NCBI RefSeq assembly: GCF_029962835.1
Contig: NC_080583.1
Span: 2,170,001 to 2,234,000 of the forward strand
Length of the DNA stretch: 64,000 nt
Reading direction: 5' to 3'
DNA from: Magnolia sinica
Lineage: Eukaryota > Streptophyta > Magnoliopsida > Magnoliales > Magnoliaceae
Shown here in pieces: positions 23,641 through 36,106 of the stretch (within the stretch, counting starts at the first letter, position 1; each line of letters begins with the position of its first letter). A program made the translations under genes and the position numbers. Under the pieces are notes generated by a model. It saw only the letters and a list, made by a program, of their open reading frames with translations. It searched no databases and was not told where the DNA came from.

Positions 23641-25835
23641 TTATTAATGTTTATGTGGGTCACTCCTTGGGAGTAATGTTGGGTAAATGTCCACATTGAC
23701 GGGCAATGATGGTTGAATGTCCACATTGTGACCTTCCTTTAGGCCTTGTTAGGCCCATTCTCACCGATTCCAATTGACGATGCCGATTACGAGTACATGA
23801 TAGCATAACATCATGATACATGCCCATACGCATCATCTGCATGTTCGTTATGAGATGTGGTTGATCATTGCATATGTCATTGAGCATGTTACTATGAGAC
23901 TCCCTGATAGGCGGAGGTTATCTCACATGAGTGCACGGTATGCGCAGGATTGATACATGACTGGATTGTATGACTTATGCATCTTGCATTGTGTGTCCTA
24001 CCGACATCGGGGTCGTAGCCTCCACAGGCATATCGTGGATGGCTAGATGGGATACCGAAAATATTTGGTTCTAGCATACGGGCGCCATAGATGTCCCTGG
24101 GTGAAAATCCCTAAACCTCCAAGGCCAGGAGATGCCCCAACGTCGATACCGAGTGGATATATGAGCGCCCAAGTGCCGAATACCAGGAGGCCGCGTCTCC
24201 CACTGTGTCGTGGTCGGTTGGGAGAAGGTGTGGCCTTATCTGCCCGAGAGTAGGGGGCATTACTAGGCTGAGTTTGACCAACTCGTGAATGGGTCCGCTA
24301 TCGACGTGCCGGATAGGTATTGGCAAACTATTGGCCAAGCGGATAGTGAGGTTTCTTACGCTCACTTGGACTGTGCTGCTGGGAGAGAGACAGTGCCATT
24401 TGGAGTGTACTAAACCCCGGTGATGATCCCAGAGATGAACTGTACCGATATGTGGACTTATTGAGTAGGAATTGCATACTCATTCATTCATTCATTCACT
24501 ATCCACTCAGGCTGGTTGTGCGCAACTATTTGTTACGTGTACCTTCACAATAGCCAGGATTTCGGTTAGGGCGCGCGACTAACCTGAGATCAGGAGTTTA
24601 CCACATTGAGTCTGACTATCCAAATTAGGTATGGGACTAGTTTGGATAGAAGTTCTTTGTGATAGACCCCATAGTCTGCGATACTACGTACTACCGTCCC
24701 AACTTCACTCCAGCATAGTCATTTCATTCACATCACATGTTGCATTGCATTAGTAACATTTAGCATTTTGAGTTACTATGTTTCAGTATTTAGATACGAC
24801 TGACGGTATTCGTGAACTTATCAGGAACTGTATATTGCATTACATCCTCGGCATCTAATATTTGGCTCTTTATAACTCCTCATTTACATACTGGTTTATA
24901 TTGCGTATTCTGATATTGTATGACTCATGGACTTGTCAGTATTTCTAATATTGTATAATTATGGCATGACAATATGATGATGATGATGAGATTACGGATG
25001 CATGTAATATGGTTATGGTTGTGGTATGATTTTCTTGTAGCATATTTATCTTGCCTGCATGTAGGACACATTGCACACACGTGTGTACTCACTAGGCTTT
25101 TTGCCTAAGCCTCCTATTTTTCATTTTTTTCAGGGTTGGAGTAACTTGGAAGACTTAGCTTTCTCGATGCATTGCATCTATTCTTCGATTTGGTAATGTT
25201 GACGTTACGTACCTTTTGTAAAGCATTATACTTGTAACCATCGGGACTTATGATGGAGAGTGTTGTTTGGTAGTTTGATCATGGATCTTCATGCTCAGGT
25301 ATTACTATGTATATAAATAAAAAAAATCAGTCAAAAATCTTCCTTGTGGTATGCCAAACTCGGGTCTTGGTGTATGGAAGTCGAGTGTCGAATTCGGGGC
25401 ATCACGGAAGCTGTCCGTCCCCGGGTTTGGGGCGTGACAGAGCACCTCCCTTGACTGGTCAAGCACTTCGGAGAAAATACATCAGATGGTTGTTGGACTT
25501 TGAGTCGAGCCCCACTTGACCAGTCGAGCAGGGCGGTAAACTACTCCGATTTTTCAACCCGCTGCCCCATCTCTCTTCTGAACTGAGGAGGAAAACCCAT
25601 CAAATCTCCCCCTTTCCGACTCAGGAGGAATTCACCTTCTTCAAGCGAGCTCAGTTTCTACAAACCTCAAACTTGCCCTTGAATAAAGCCTTGGTCATCA
25701 TGTCTAACCCATTATCGACCATGTAGACCTTCTTAAGCTTTAACACCTTTTCCAAACTATTCCTGATCCAGTGATACCAAATCTCTATTTGCTTCGACTC
25801 GAAGTGCTGACTTAGATTCTTGCTCAAGTGTATAG

Positions 25836-27878
25836 TGTCACGCCCCGAAATCCAGGTAAAGAGTGTGCACCCTCAAACCTGAGTTTCAATTCGTAACTCG
25901 TACACAAAGTGTACTAATTTAATTCCTTAATCAGTTTAATCAGATATGGTAATTATATTCAATCTAAGTTCCACCACAATCTCAATCACACATACATAAC
26001 ACTTAGCACCAATCAACCAGGCATATATAAATCTTAACAACCCTTAAAATAAAATAAAACTTAAAAATCATTTATTTATTATATCATCATACTATAATTA
26101 TGTTTATTACATACTAAAATTGTTTTAATGAAATAAACATAAATAATTCATTAAAATCTCAAAATCAATACCAATATGCATTATACGTTAATCAAACTAT
26201 GCTAACAAATAAATCACATAATCAGAAATTGTCTAATGTCGCCACTTCATCTTCAGATAAGTATGGCCACGTTTCACATGGGTTATGTTCAGGTACGGTA
26301 GATCTTTTTGATTTTTCTGTCACATTATCGAGTAATGGCTCCTCTGTACGATTTTTTCATCATTAAAAAAGTAAGCTGGCTAGGCTTAGTGAAATAACCC
26401 AACATGGTTCATAATTATAGCAATTAAAATAATATAAAAATGTATGCACAATGATATAGATGCAAATGGTGTATGAATGCATTAGATGGGGTGATCGTCC
26501 ATCTGCTTGGGTTGGAGGTCGTCAACCTGCATCCACCCGTTGGGTAGGCTTGGGTATAGCCCGCATCTGGTAACCCTCTACCAGGATCGACATTTCTTCC
26601 AGAGAGGGCCCCTAGGATCGACCATACATTATGCAATGCAATGAATGATGGATGATATATAAATGCATATTTTTCATATTTGGCATAATTATCTTGATCA
26701 GAATATTCACCTATGAATTTAGTATACAATTATCATATCAAAATACTCAAATCAATAAATCAATTCGACAATCACAAAAAATTTATTTTAATTTTAATGA
26801 ATTATGAGACAAGTTGGGCTACTCACCTGAGTCTGGTAGTATAGATTCTGTAGGGTAATTAGGATTAGGTTGGTTTGAATTCCAAGGGCCTATCAATTAT
26901 ATTAATGATATTATTATTCATATATTTTTATTACATGGTGGGGCCCACCTCTGATTAACATCCTAGGTAGCCAAATCCAAAATAATCAAATAATTAAAAT
27001 TTTTATTTTATATTTCTATCTTTTATTTCCTTTTTAAGATCATAAAATTGATAGGAAATTATTTGATCGGAGTGGCCTATCGGATGATTAGATTATTCAG
27101 ATTCTTGAAGTCATGTCATGTTTTGCCTCTACACATTGGATGAATGGTGTGAATCTAACCACACATACACCAATAGCCCATCTCGACCTTCTATGCCAAG
27201 TAATACCAACACTTGTGAAAAAATCTAAGATTCCTTTATTAAATACTTCTAGATCTGACTAATGCAGCCCATCTGATGGTCAGATTGATCTGAAAATTAA
27301 AGCCCTTGTATATTTTGGCATTAGGAATCATATGGTCCGTACAGATCTAATCTAATTCGATCAGGATGCACTCATTAAATTTAGTCCTAAAATAATATTG
27401 AACTGATCTAAAATCATATAGCATCACTTTGTTAAAATTGTCTCTACACACCCATACAATGATCATGTGGATGATCCACACCATCCATTATATAGATCAA
27501 GAAGAAATTAGCAACATAATAAAAAATTAAAAAAATTTGAGGGTTAGAACTTACCTGATCAAGTCTTCTTAGAATTTTCTCTTCTTTTTACTTTAGGGCT
27601 TCCTATCTCTTTTTTTTTTATGTAGAAAAAAGAAAATTCTCATAAGATAGGATGAGCACATCCTCCCTTATTCTGAATTTGAATTATTTTTTTAATGACA
27701 TTTGATAAAAAAATTATTATTACTACTTCAATAATTGATTCCTAAACCTCTCTCTAAACTAAGAATATCTCTACCAACTCAACTATTAACTTATTCTTAT
27801 TTTTTATTTAAAAATAAAATCTTTAAACATTTATTTTAGTTTTTTTTTAATAATGTACCAAAATTTAGGGTTGTTACA
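25836..27878 (-). repeat. LTR of the non-coding element (left, 3')
   Basis: Runs TGTCACGCCCC to TTGTTACA on the plus strand and aligns over its full length with 34056-36106. It contains one GTGGGGCCCAC at 26938-26948. Confidence 0.9.
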
Positions 27879-28293
27879 TTCTACCCCCCTTAAAATAAAA
27901 TCTTGTCCTCGAGATTTAGAAGCTAACATCTCAAAATTTTCTGCTTTTAATGGCATTGGTCACACTTATGTTATGGATGGTTTTAGACACTGGATTGGTC
28001 TTTTAGTTTTTGTAATAGTGAATTTATAAATATGTAAAATTTTGTCAAAAACTATGGTTTATAGAAGATTTAAAAATTCAAACAGTGATGGTTGTCTAGA
28101 AATAAACATTTTTTCAGTTAAAAATTAAATTTAGTTTTTTTTTTTAAAAAAAAAATTATTTTTTTATTATTTTCTTTTGAACTTGATTTATTAATCTACG
28201 ATGTAGCCTTTAAATCACCTTAATTGGACTTGTACTTAATTAGTTATGAGTTTCTCAAATCAGGTGATTTTTGTTATTTAACAAAATATGAGG

Positions 28294-30466
28294 TGTCATG
28301 CCCCAAACTCGAAAACCGGGCTCACAAAATTTCCGATCGCCGAATCCGGCGGCGACAGCCTCCGTAGAACTCCATTCTCGACTCACAGCACCCATTCGCC
28401 AGGTTCCGATCTTGGGATGCTACGAGGAGGATTTTCAACACCAGTTTGATTCGTAATAAGCATAACCAAAGGCATAACCCACAAACAACAACCAAAAACT
28501 CCATCACATTTTCACTATAATCAAAAACTTTAAAAGTACAATGAGCATAAAGGGAAATACAATGATAATAAACAAAAAGTTCCAAGATGATTTGCAAAGC
28601 GCTCCTGCCTCAGCGCTACTGTGCTCCAACGTTACTTGCACGCAACGGTCGTGCATAAGCTTATGGAAAGCTTAGAGGGCGGTGAAAGTGTGTGTGCAAG
28701 GTAGTAGTTATGCAGTATCAGAGTAATGCGGAATATGCTGATGAATCCATGAATGCCATGAGCCATACCAAGGCTATGCAATGCGAGGCATGGATGATGT
28801 CGGTCATACCAAGGCTATGTGGTACAAAATGCAACTCAAGCATGCGAATCCTCATCTAAGTCCACATATCAATACAGCTCAACTCTAGAATATCACCGGG
28901 GTCTAGTACACTCCAAGCCAGATTGTCGCCCCATCACGCGCAATAAGGTGAGTGGAAAAGACATCACTATCCGCCTGCCAATATCAGGCTCGGCTCGTCG
29001 ATAGCGGACTCATTCCTCGAGCTGGTCAAACTCAGCCTAGCTTTGCCCCCTCCTCTCGGGCGGGTAAGGCCGTACCCCCTTCCAACCGACCATGACACAG
29101 TGGAAAGCGCGACCGTCTAGTAATCGGCACTCGGCGCTCATGCACCCACTCGGTTTAGACATCGAAGCAACCTCTTGGTATCATAAGGGTTTAGGGACTT
29201 TCACACAGGGATATCTATAACACCCCATGTAGAACAAGATTTTTAGTATCCAATCCTGCCAACCACGATACGCCTGTGGAGGCTACGACCCTGATGTCGT
29301 TGGGGCGTACAGTACCATATCACATAATGCGAATGCATGAATCATACTATCCAGTCATGAAGCAATCCTGCGCACATCGTGCGCTCATGTAAGGCAACAC
29401 CGCTCATTCGGGAGCCCCAAAAAAAATCTACCCGAAGGCATATGCCATGATCAGTCACTTCTCATATCAAGCATACATATGATGCATATGATCATAAATC
29501 ATGGAACTATATTAAGCATGTTATATGGTAGTGGATGTTGTTCATAACGAAGATGGGCTTAGACGGCCTACAAGTATGGGCCTAATAATGAGCCTTAGGG
29601 AGAATTATAATGTGGGCATTTAACCAACATTATTCTTACAATGTGGACGTCAAACCAACATTGCTCTCAAAGTACGACCGCCATAAACATCATTACTCAA
29701 ACCATAGTAGGGTTATACATTGTAATGGACTTATGTACATCCTATTAGGCCTCGACCCATGGGCCTTAGTTACATTAAATGGGCCTTATGACATGGGCTT
29801 CATATATATCAAGGTGGGCCTCAACGGATGGGCTATAACTACATCAAGACGGGCCTAATCCTATGGGCCGATCAAATGGGCCGAGTTGAATGGGCCTCAG
29901 GTATGTCAAATCGGGCCCACCCTCATATATATATATATATATATATATTTGAAATCCGACCCATTCATAAGTTAACATAGAGATAGCTGAAATGAAAACA
30001 ATTATCAACTAAATTAGAAACTACTGCTGCCCTTAGAAGTTGAACGGTAGATGTCACGGTCCACTATTTAAATGGTGGGGTCCACTTGAACTTTAGATCT
30101 GATTCATCCTTTTGCTCATGCCATAAAAATAGTATCTCAAAACGTTTATATGGTATGGATACAGCGTGTGCATCATGGTGGGCCCCACCATTCAAACAAT
30201 GAATGGTGTAAAATACATACATCAATGTGGGGCCTGTGGGCTTGTTGCCATCAAAGGGGCAACTAAATAGCTGTTACACATATTGTAGCTGCACTAGAAA
30301 GGTAGAGGTGGGTCCCACGTAGGGCCCACCATCATGTATATATTATATAATATAATATATAATATATATAATACAATGTATACTATATATAATATAATAT
30401 AATATATCCACGTCCAGGCCCTGGACGGCCTGGATAGTGCTACATATTATATACATATATATATAT

Positions 30467-30527
<61 letters not shown>

Positions 30528-32547
30528 CATATAATATATTATATTATAATATAGCATGCCATGTAAAGAAAAACCACCGTCCAGAGACCCAAGTCAGGCG
30601 TAGCCCCACATGGGGCCCACCGTAATGTTTATTTTCCATCCAAATCTGCTAAGAGTGAGGACCCAAAAGGGTTTCAAGGGCAACCACTCAATCCCACTGT
30701 TTCCTACGGTGTGGGCCACCTGAGCTCTAGATCAGGCTGATTTTCGGAGGGGGCCCACTTCAGGAAGTGGCCCACCCAATGAACGGGTTGCATGATAGAT
30801 ATACATCATGGTGGGGCCCACGTATGGGCCCGTGGGCTGCTACCCGCCCGTCCATCCGCCGGTGCGCAGGCAGTGCCTGCAGCCTTCTGATAGCAGCAGC
30901 GCCTGCTGCTGCAACATCTCTTTTTTTTTCCCACAGAATTTCACATGTGGGGCCCACGTCTTGAGAATCCACTCCATCCAATGGCCCCCCATGGCTCAAG
31001 ACAAGCAAATCAAGCCCAATATTGAGCATATTTCGGTGTATAGAGACATTGTAGGGTGTTTCAACAATAAATACGCTATTTACTATGCTATGGCCCGCCT
31101 GAAAGTCAGATTGGCCCCATTTTTCGGCTCAACGCCTAAAATAATCTGGAGAATGGAATGGACGGCTTAGATTGAATACATATATCAAGGTGGGGCCTAT
31201 ATAAGTGGGCCACCCCATAAGCTTGGAAACAAGCTAATATTTGCGTCTTCTCTTTTTGTCCAGCGTCCAAGGACGCTGGATGGTTTGGCCTTGCACAAGC
31301 ATTGAGGTGGGCCCTGCTTAGGTGGGCCACCAAATGATGTATGGTGTGGGTACAACTCATTTAAAGTAGGTCCCTCTTATAAATGGCTTGGATAAAATAC
31401 CTGCCTCATGGTGGGGTCCATCCTGATGGGCCACATGACCATATTAACACAAGAAAAGAAAAAAATGAAAAAGAGAGGGAGAGAGGAAGAAAGAGAGAGT
31501 GGGACACGCGTGATGGAGGGACCCCGACACTATGGGCCCTCCGTTGCAATCAATCATACATGAAGTGGGTCCCATTATATGTGGGCCCATTAATTCAAAA
31601 AAAAGAAATCTAACGGTGGAGATTCCTTCTCCACAAAAATAGACGGTATAGATGACCCATATACAAGCTAGGAAGGTAAACATCATGATGGGGTCCATGG
31701 AGAATGGCCCCATCATGGAATGATATTGATAATCAAGGTGGGCCATCGACCACATCTTAGGATCCAAGGTGAGATCCATACCATTGATCGGTAGGCCTCA
31801 CTTGGCCCATCTTAAAAAACGTAAAAACTACCCTATAAAGGCACCCACCGTTCGATCTTCTCGGTCCGTTGGAAAGCCTATCTCTTTGTGCTTCACTTTG
31901 ATGGGGGAAGATGAGGTTTGAATGGTTAGGATAATGGATTTGGAATGGGAAAGTGGGCCACACAACTCACTCTTTTCTCTCTTGAAATGGCTTGGATGTG
32001 CACTCTCTTCCCTTGCTTGGAAAGTGTGTTGAGAAATGAGAGAGAGAGAGAGTTATAAAGATAGGTGATGTGTGATGGAGTGATCGATGGGAGAGAGAAG
32101 GATGAGTGTGTAAGGCTTCTTTTGACTTTTGTGGTTGCTTAGTGTAAGAAAGGCATCGGCGGTGTAAGAACTTTTTGACTTTAGGGTTGCTTGGGGATGG
32201 GTGAGAGGTGATGGTATACTTAACATGATTGGATGGATTGATTGATTGATTGAGGTGACACCTCGTAAAGATTCTCTCGTAATTCGCACGCGTGGCGTTT
32301 TTCTCGCACCGAACGCTGGCCCACATCTCCTAGCCAGAGTATCGGATCGGCGCGCGAGACGCGGCATCGGAACTGCAACGACGGCGCGGTCGCAGGGGTA
32401 CAAGTCTTGGGTTGAGTTAACTCGAGTTGACGGCATGTGAATCAGGGTCGTGCGCAAATGCCAGTTAAGGATTGAAGATTGCCGAAATTCGACCGGGAAT
32501 ACCGCGGAAGTCTATGGAACGGTACGGTCTAGGATACGGGGCTTACA
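28294..32547 (-). mobile_element. Long solo LTR 2 (about 4.25 kb), inverted relative to solo LTR 1
   Basis: On the plus strand it begins TGTCATGCCCCAAACTCG and ends GGGGCTTACA, flanked by TGAGG (28289-28293) and TAAGG (32548-32552), an imperfect 5-bp duplication. The family match to solo LTR 1 in reverse includes the two ends, the AAATCCCTAAACC / GGTTTAGGGACTTT region (about 24110 and 29187), the GGCCCA array, and a TATA-like box (complement of AGTTATAAAG, 32051-32060) followed by a GA/CT-rich leader. No internal genes. It sits in the internal region of the non-coding LTR element. Confidence 0.7.
30332..30560 (+). repeat. AT-rich palindromic and (TA)n tract
   Basis: Alternating TA sequence, including an almost pure TA run at about 30453-30523, with TATAATATAAT variants on both sides. 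It lies inside solo LTR 2. It can fold on itself, and its length may be unreliable in assembly. Confidence 0.85.
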
Positions 32548-34055
32548 TAAGGAGCAATTTTTTTCTTTTAAATATTATGGGGTCTTAGGTTGGGTTTCTA
32601 AGTTTCAGATATTATAACAATCAATGATCTTATGTATTGCATCACTTAAAATAACCAACGGAATATTTTAAATTTGGACTCACAGATACAATGTTATTTA
32701 CGGAATTTTAACATTCGAATCAAAAGTCAGAATGACTTGAAATTTGAAAAATATGTCATTAACTATATGATAAAAAAAAAGAAAAAAATTCAGATTAAAA
32801 TTATTACTTTTACGATGGTTTTTATCACTGCCAAGGGTGAAAAATCCTAATGTCCAACAGTCTTTTTTATCGTTTACAGCCTAGTGCTTAAATGTTTATA
32901 ATTTCTTTACAATTCGAATCATTATAAAATCTTATAGAGTTGTCCAGGATATGTATATGACTCAAAAAAATATTTAGGAATTATTTTGAACGATAATTTA
33001 ATCTGGTTTGATCAGGGATACTAAACTAGTCTATATTTTCACTCTATAATGTTGAAATTTGTTAGAAAATTAGAAATAATTTTTTTTATACCTTGAAATT
33101 TGGGGAGGACATTGTCCTATATGTGAAAAAAAAGTTTTAGTGAGTTTGATATTTAATTTTATTTTTTCTCTTTTTTTAAAAAAAGTATTTTTCTTTTCAC
33201 CAAATATGGACTTATGATCCTATAAGAAGGAATTTTTAAATTTTAGTAAAGATTATGGTTTTTTTATACTTAATATATTTTTTTCTTTAAATAAAATACT
33301 TCAAATAAAAATATTTATTTAACCAAAGGTAATTATCAAAATAAAAAATTCTGTTAATTTAAATCTATAGAAAGTCAGTATGCGCAGATTGATTTTCGGT
33401 TTGATGACCATTGTTTCTATCACATTTTATTATACTTTAAAATTTCAGATTAGGTAAAAAAAAAAATTGAAGATCTTATTATAAGTTTACTATGTCTCTG
33501 TAAAATCTTAGTTAAAAATTCTAACTACAAAAATTTTTAAAATTCCTGCAGTCAGTCCTGTCCAGAATTTGATGATTTATGATTAGCCTGTACTAATTCA
33601 CTGGATCAGTATAGTGACTATAAGATTTGATTTTATTATTATTTTTATCTTAATTTAGACTTGTATATCTTCAATCAGGCCTTCGAATCGCCTCAATTGG
33701 AGTAGTACTTTAGTACTTTTATAGTTATGAATTTTATAAGTTGAGTAATTTTTGTTGCCCATTGCTGTCCAGCAGAATTTTATGAATTAAATATCTTTAA
33801 ATTTCATTTTCGTTATATCAATCCATCTTAATCGAAATTATATTCAAATAAGAGTATAGAGAATCAAAATTCTTATTTCTACATTCCACAAAAATTAATA
33901 AGAACTGAGATTTGGGTCTCTAAGTTCATCAATCAAGAGGGATATCCTAATGAAATATTTCTAATTTCAAGGATCTACAATTTATGAAATTTAGTTGAGT
34001 ACATAACCTACAGGTCACTCTAAGTTTTAGAAAAGACCTCTCTTTGATACCATTC

Positions 34056-36106
34056 TTTCACACCCCGAAATTCGGGTACAGAGTGTGCACCCTCAGACCC
34101 GAGTTTCAGTTCGTAACTCGTATACAAAGTGTACTAATTTAATTCCTTAATTAGTTTAATTAGATATGGTAATTATATTCAGTCTAAGTTCCACCATAAT
34201 ATCAATCACACATACAAAACACTTAACACCAATCAACCAAGCATATATAAATCTTGACGACCCTTAAAATAAAATAAAACTTAAAAATCATTCATTTATT
34301 ATATCATCGTAATATAATTATGTTTATTTTATACTAACATTGTTTCAATGAAATAAATATAAATAATTTATTAAAATTTTAAAATCAATACCAATATACA
34401 TTATACATTAATCAAACTATGCTAATAAATAAATCACATAATCAAAAATTGTCTAATGCCACCACTTCATCTTTAGATAAGTATGGCCACGTTTTACATG
34501 GGTCGTGTTCAGGTACGATAGATCCTTCTAGTTCTTGCGCTACATCATCTATTAGTGGCTCCTCTATAAGATTTTTTCATCAATAAAAAGGTAAGCTGGC
34601 CAGGCTTAATGAAATAACTCAGCATGGTTCATAATCATAATAATTAAAATAACATAAAAATGTATCCACAATGATATGGATGCAAATGGTGTATGAATGC
34701 ATAATATGGGGTGATCGTCCATCTGCTTGGATTGGAGGTCGTCAACCCATATCTACCCATTGGGTATGCTTCCACCTTTCGGTAGGCTTGGGCATAGCCC
34801 GCATCTGGTAACGCTCTAGCAGGATCAACATTTCTTCCATGGAGGGCCCTTAGGATCGACCATGCATTATGCAATGCAATGAATGATAGATGATATGTAA
34901 ATGCATATTTTTCATATTTGGCATAGTTGTCTTGATCAGAATATTCACCTATGAATTTAGCGTACAATTATCATATCAAAATACTCAAATCAGTAAATTA
35001 ATCCGATAATCACAAAAGATTTATTTTAATTTTAATGAATTATGAGATAAGTTGAGTTACTCACCTGAGTCTGGTAGTATAGATTCTGCAGGGTAATTAG
35101 GATTAAGTTGGTTTGAATTCCAAGGTCCTATCAATTATATTAACGATATTATTATTCATATATTTTTATTACATGGTAGGGCCCACCTCTGATTAACATC
35201 CTAGGTGGTCAAATCCAAAATAATCAAATAATTAAAATTTTTATTTTATATTTCTATCTTTTATTTCCTTTTTAAAATCATAAGATTGATGGGAAATTAT
35301 TTGATCGAGGTGGCCCATCGGATGATTAGATTATTCATATTCTTGAGGTCATGTCATGTTTTGCCTCTACACATTAGATGAATGGTGTGGATCTAACCAC
35401 ACATACACCAATGGCCCATCTCGACCTTCTACGCTAAGTAATACCAACACTTGCGAAAAAATCTAAGATTCCCTTATTAAACACTTCTAGATCTGACTAA
35501 TGTAGCCCATCTGATGGTCAGATTGATCTGAAAATTAAGGCCCTTGTATATTTTGGCATTAGGAATCATATGATCCGTACAAATCTAATCTAATTTGATC
35601 AGGATGCACTCATTAAATTTATTCCTAAAATAATACTGAATTGATCTAAAATCATATAGCATCATCATTTCGTTAAAATTGTCTTTACACACCCATATAA
35701 TAATCATGTGGATGATCCACACCATCCATAGTATAGATCAAGAAGAAATTAACAACATAATAAAAAATTAAAAAAATCTGAGGGTTGGAACTTACCTGAT
35801 CAAGTCTTCTTAGAATTTCCTCTTCCTTTTACTTTAAGGCTTCATGTCTCCTTTTTTTATTACAGAAACGTTCTGTATCTTTTTTTTAAAGAAAATTCTC
35901 ATAAGATAGGATGAATTTTTTTATGACATTTGATATAAAAAAAATATTATTACTACTTGAAGAATTGATCCCTGAACCTCGCTCTCAACTAAGAATATCT
36001 CTACCAACTCAACTATTAACTTATTCTTATTTTTTATTTAAAAATAAAATCTTTAAACATTTAATTTAGTTTTTTTAATAATATACCAAAATTTAGGGTT
36101 GTTACA
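34056..36106 (-). repeat. LTR of the non-coding element (right, 5')
   Basis: Full-length partner of the left LTR, with the same internal order of landmarks (CATCTGCTTGG, TTACATGGTAGGGCCCACCT, TAGGGTTGTTACA at the end). The outer target duplication TATAG follows directly. Confidence 0.9.

Larger units (their letters stand above)
19365..25439 (+). mobile_element. Very long solo LTR 1 (about 6.1 kb), Gypsy-like
   Basis: Begins TGTAATACCC and ends GGGGCGTGACA, flanked by the 5-bp duplication GAGCA at 19360-19364 and 25440-25444. No direct-repeat partner, primer site, polypurine tract or protein is seen, so it reads as a single LTR left by recombination. A TATA box-like CTTATAAATACC lies near 19910, followed by a GA-rich leader at 19959-19975. 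It contains tandem units at 20560-21350 and a GGCCCA array at 23320-23640. Its end resembles, in inverse orientation, the start of 28294-32547, so both belong to one family. Confidence 0.75.
18779..25602 (-). repeat. Copia 3' LTR (left), split by a solo LTR
   Basis: 18779-19364 and 25440-25602 together match the right LTR. The break lies at the GAGCA target duplication of the inserted element. The polypurine tract follows at 25603. Confidence 0.9.
25836..36106 (-). mobile_element. Non-coding LTR retrotransposon (LARD-like) inserted in the Copia
   Basis: Two LTRs of about 2.05 kb (25836-27878 and 34056-36106) are flanked by TATAG at 25831-25835 and 36107-36111. On the minus strand the 5' LTR is on the right. 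The primer site complementary to initiator tRNA-Met is at 34041-34052 and the polypurine tract is the complement of CTACCCCCCTT at 27881-27891. The internal region without its own insertion is only about 1.9 kb, AT-rich, and codes for nothing recognisable, so the element must have moved with proteins from another element. The LTRs differ by about 8% over the first 270 bases by eye. Confidence 0.85.

Noticed and set aside
19365-25439. Complete LTR retrotransposon with two LTRs
   Set aside because: No direct terminal repeat, primer site or polypurine tract was found inside. The internal repeats have a period of about 350-380 bp and are not LTRs.
30437-30625. Frame rich in Tyr-Ile repeats
   Set aside because: Translation of the (TA)n tract inside solo LTR 2.
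32053-32457. 134-residue minus-strand frame at the end of solo LTR 2
   Set aside because: Lies across the LTR promoter region with a TATA-like box and CT repeat. No protein similarity seen.
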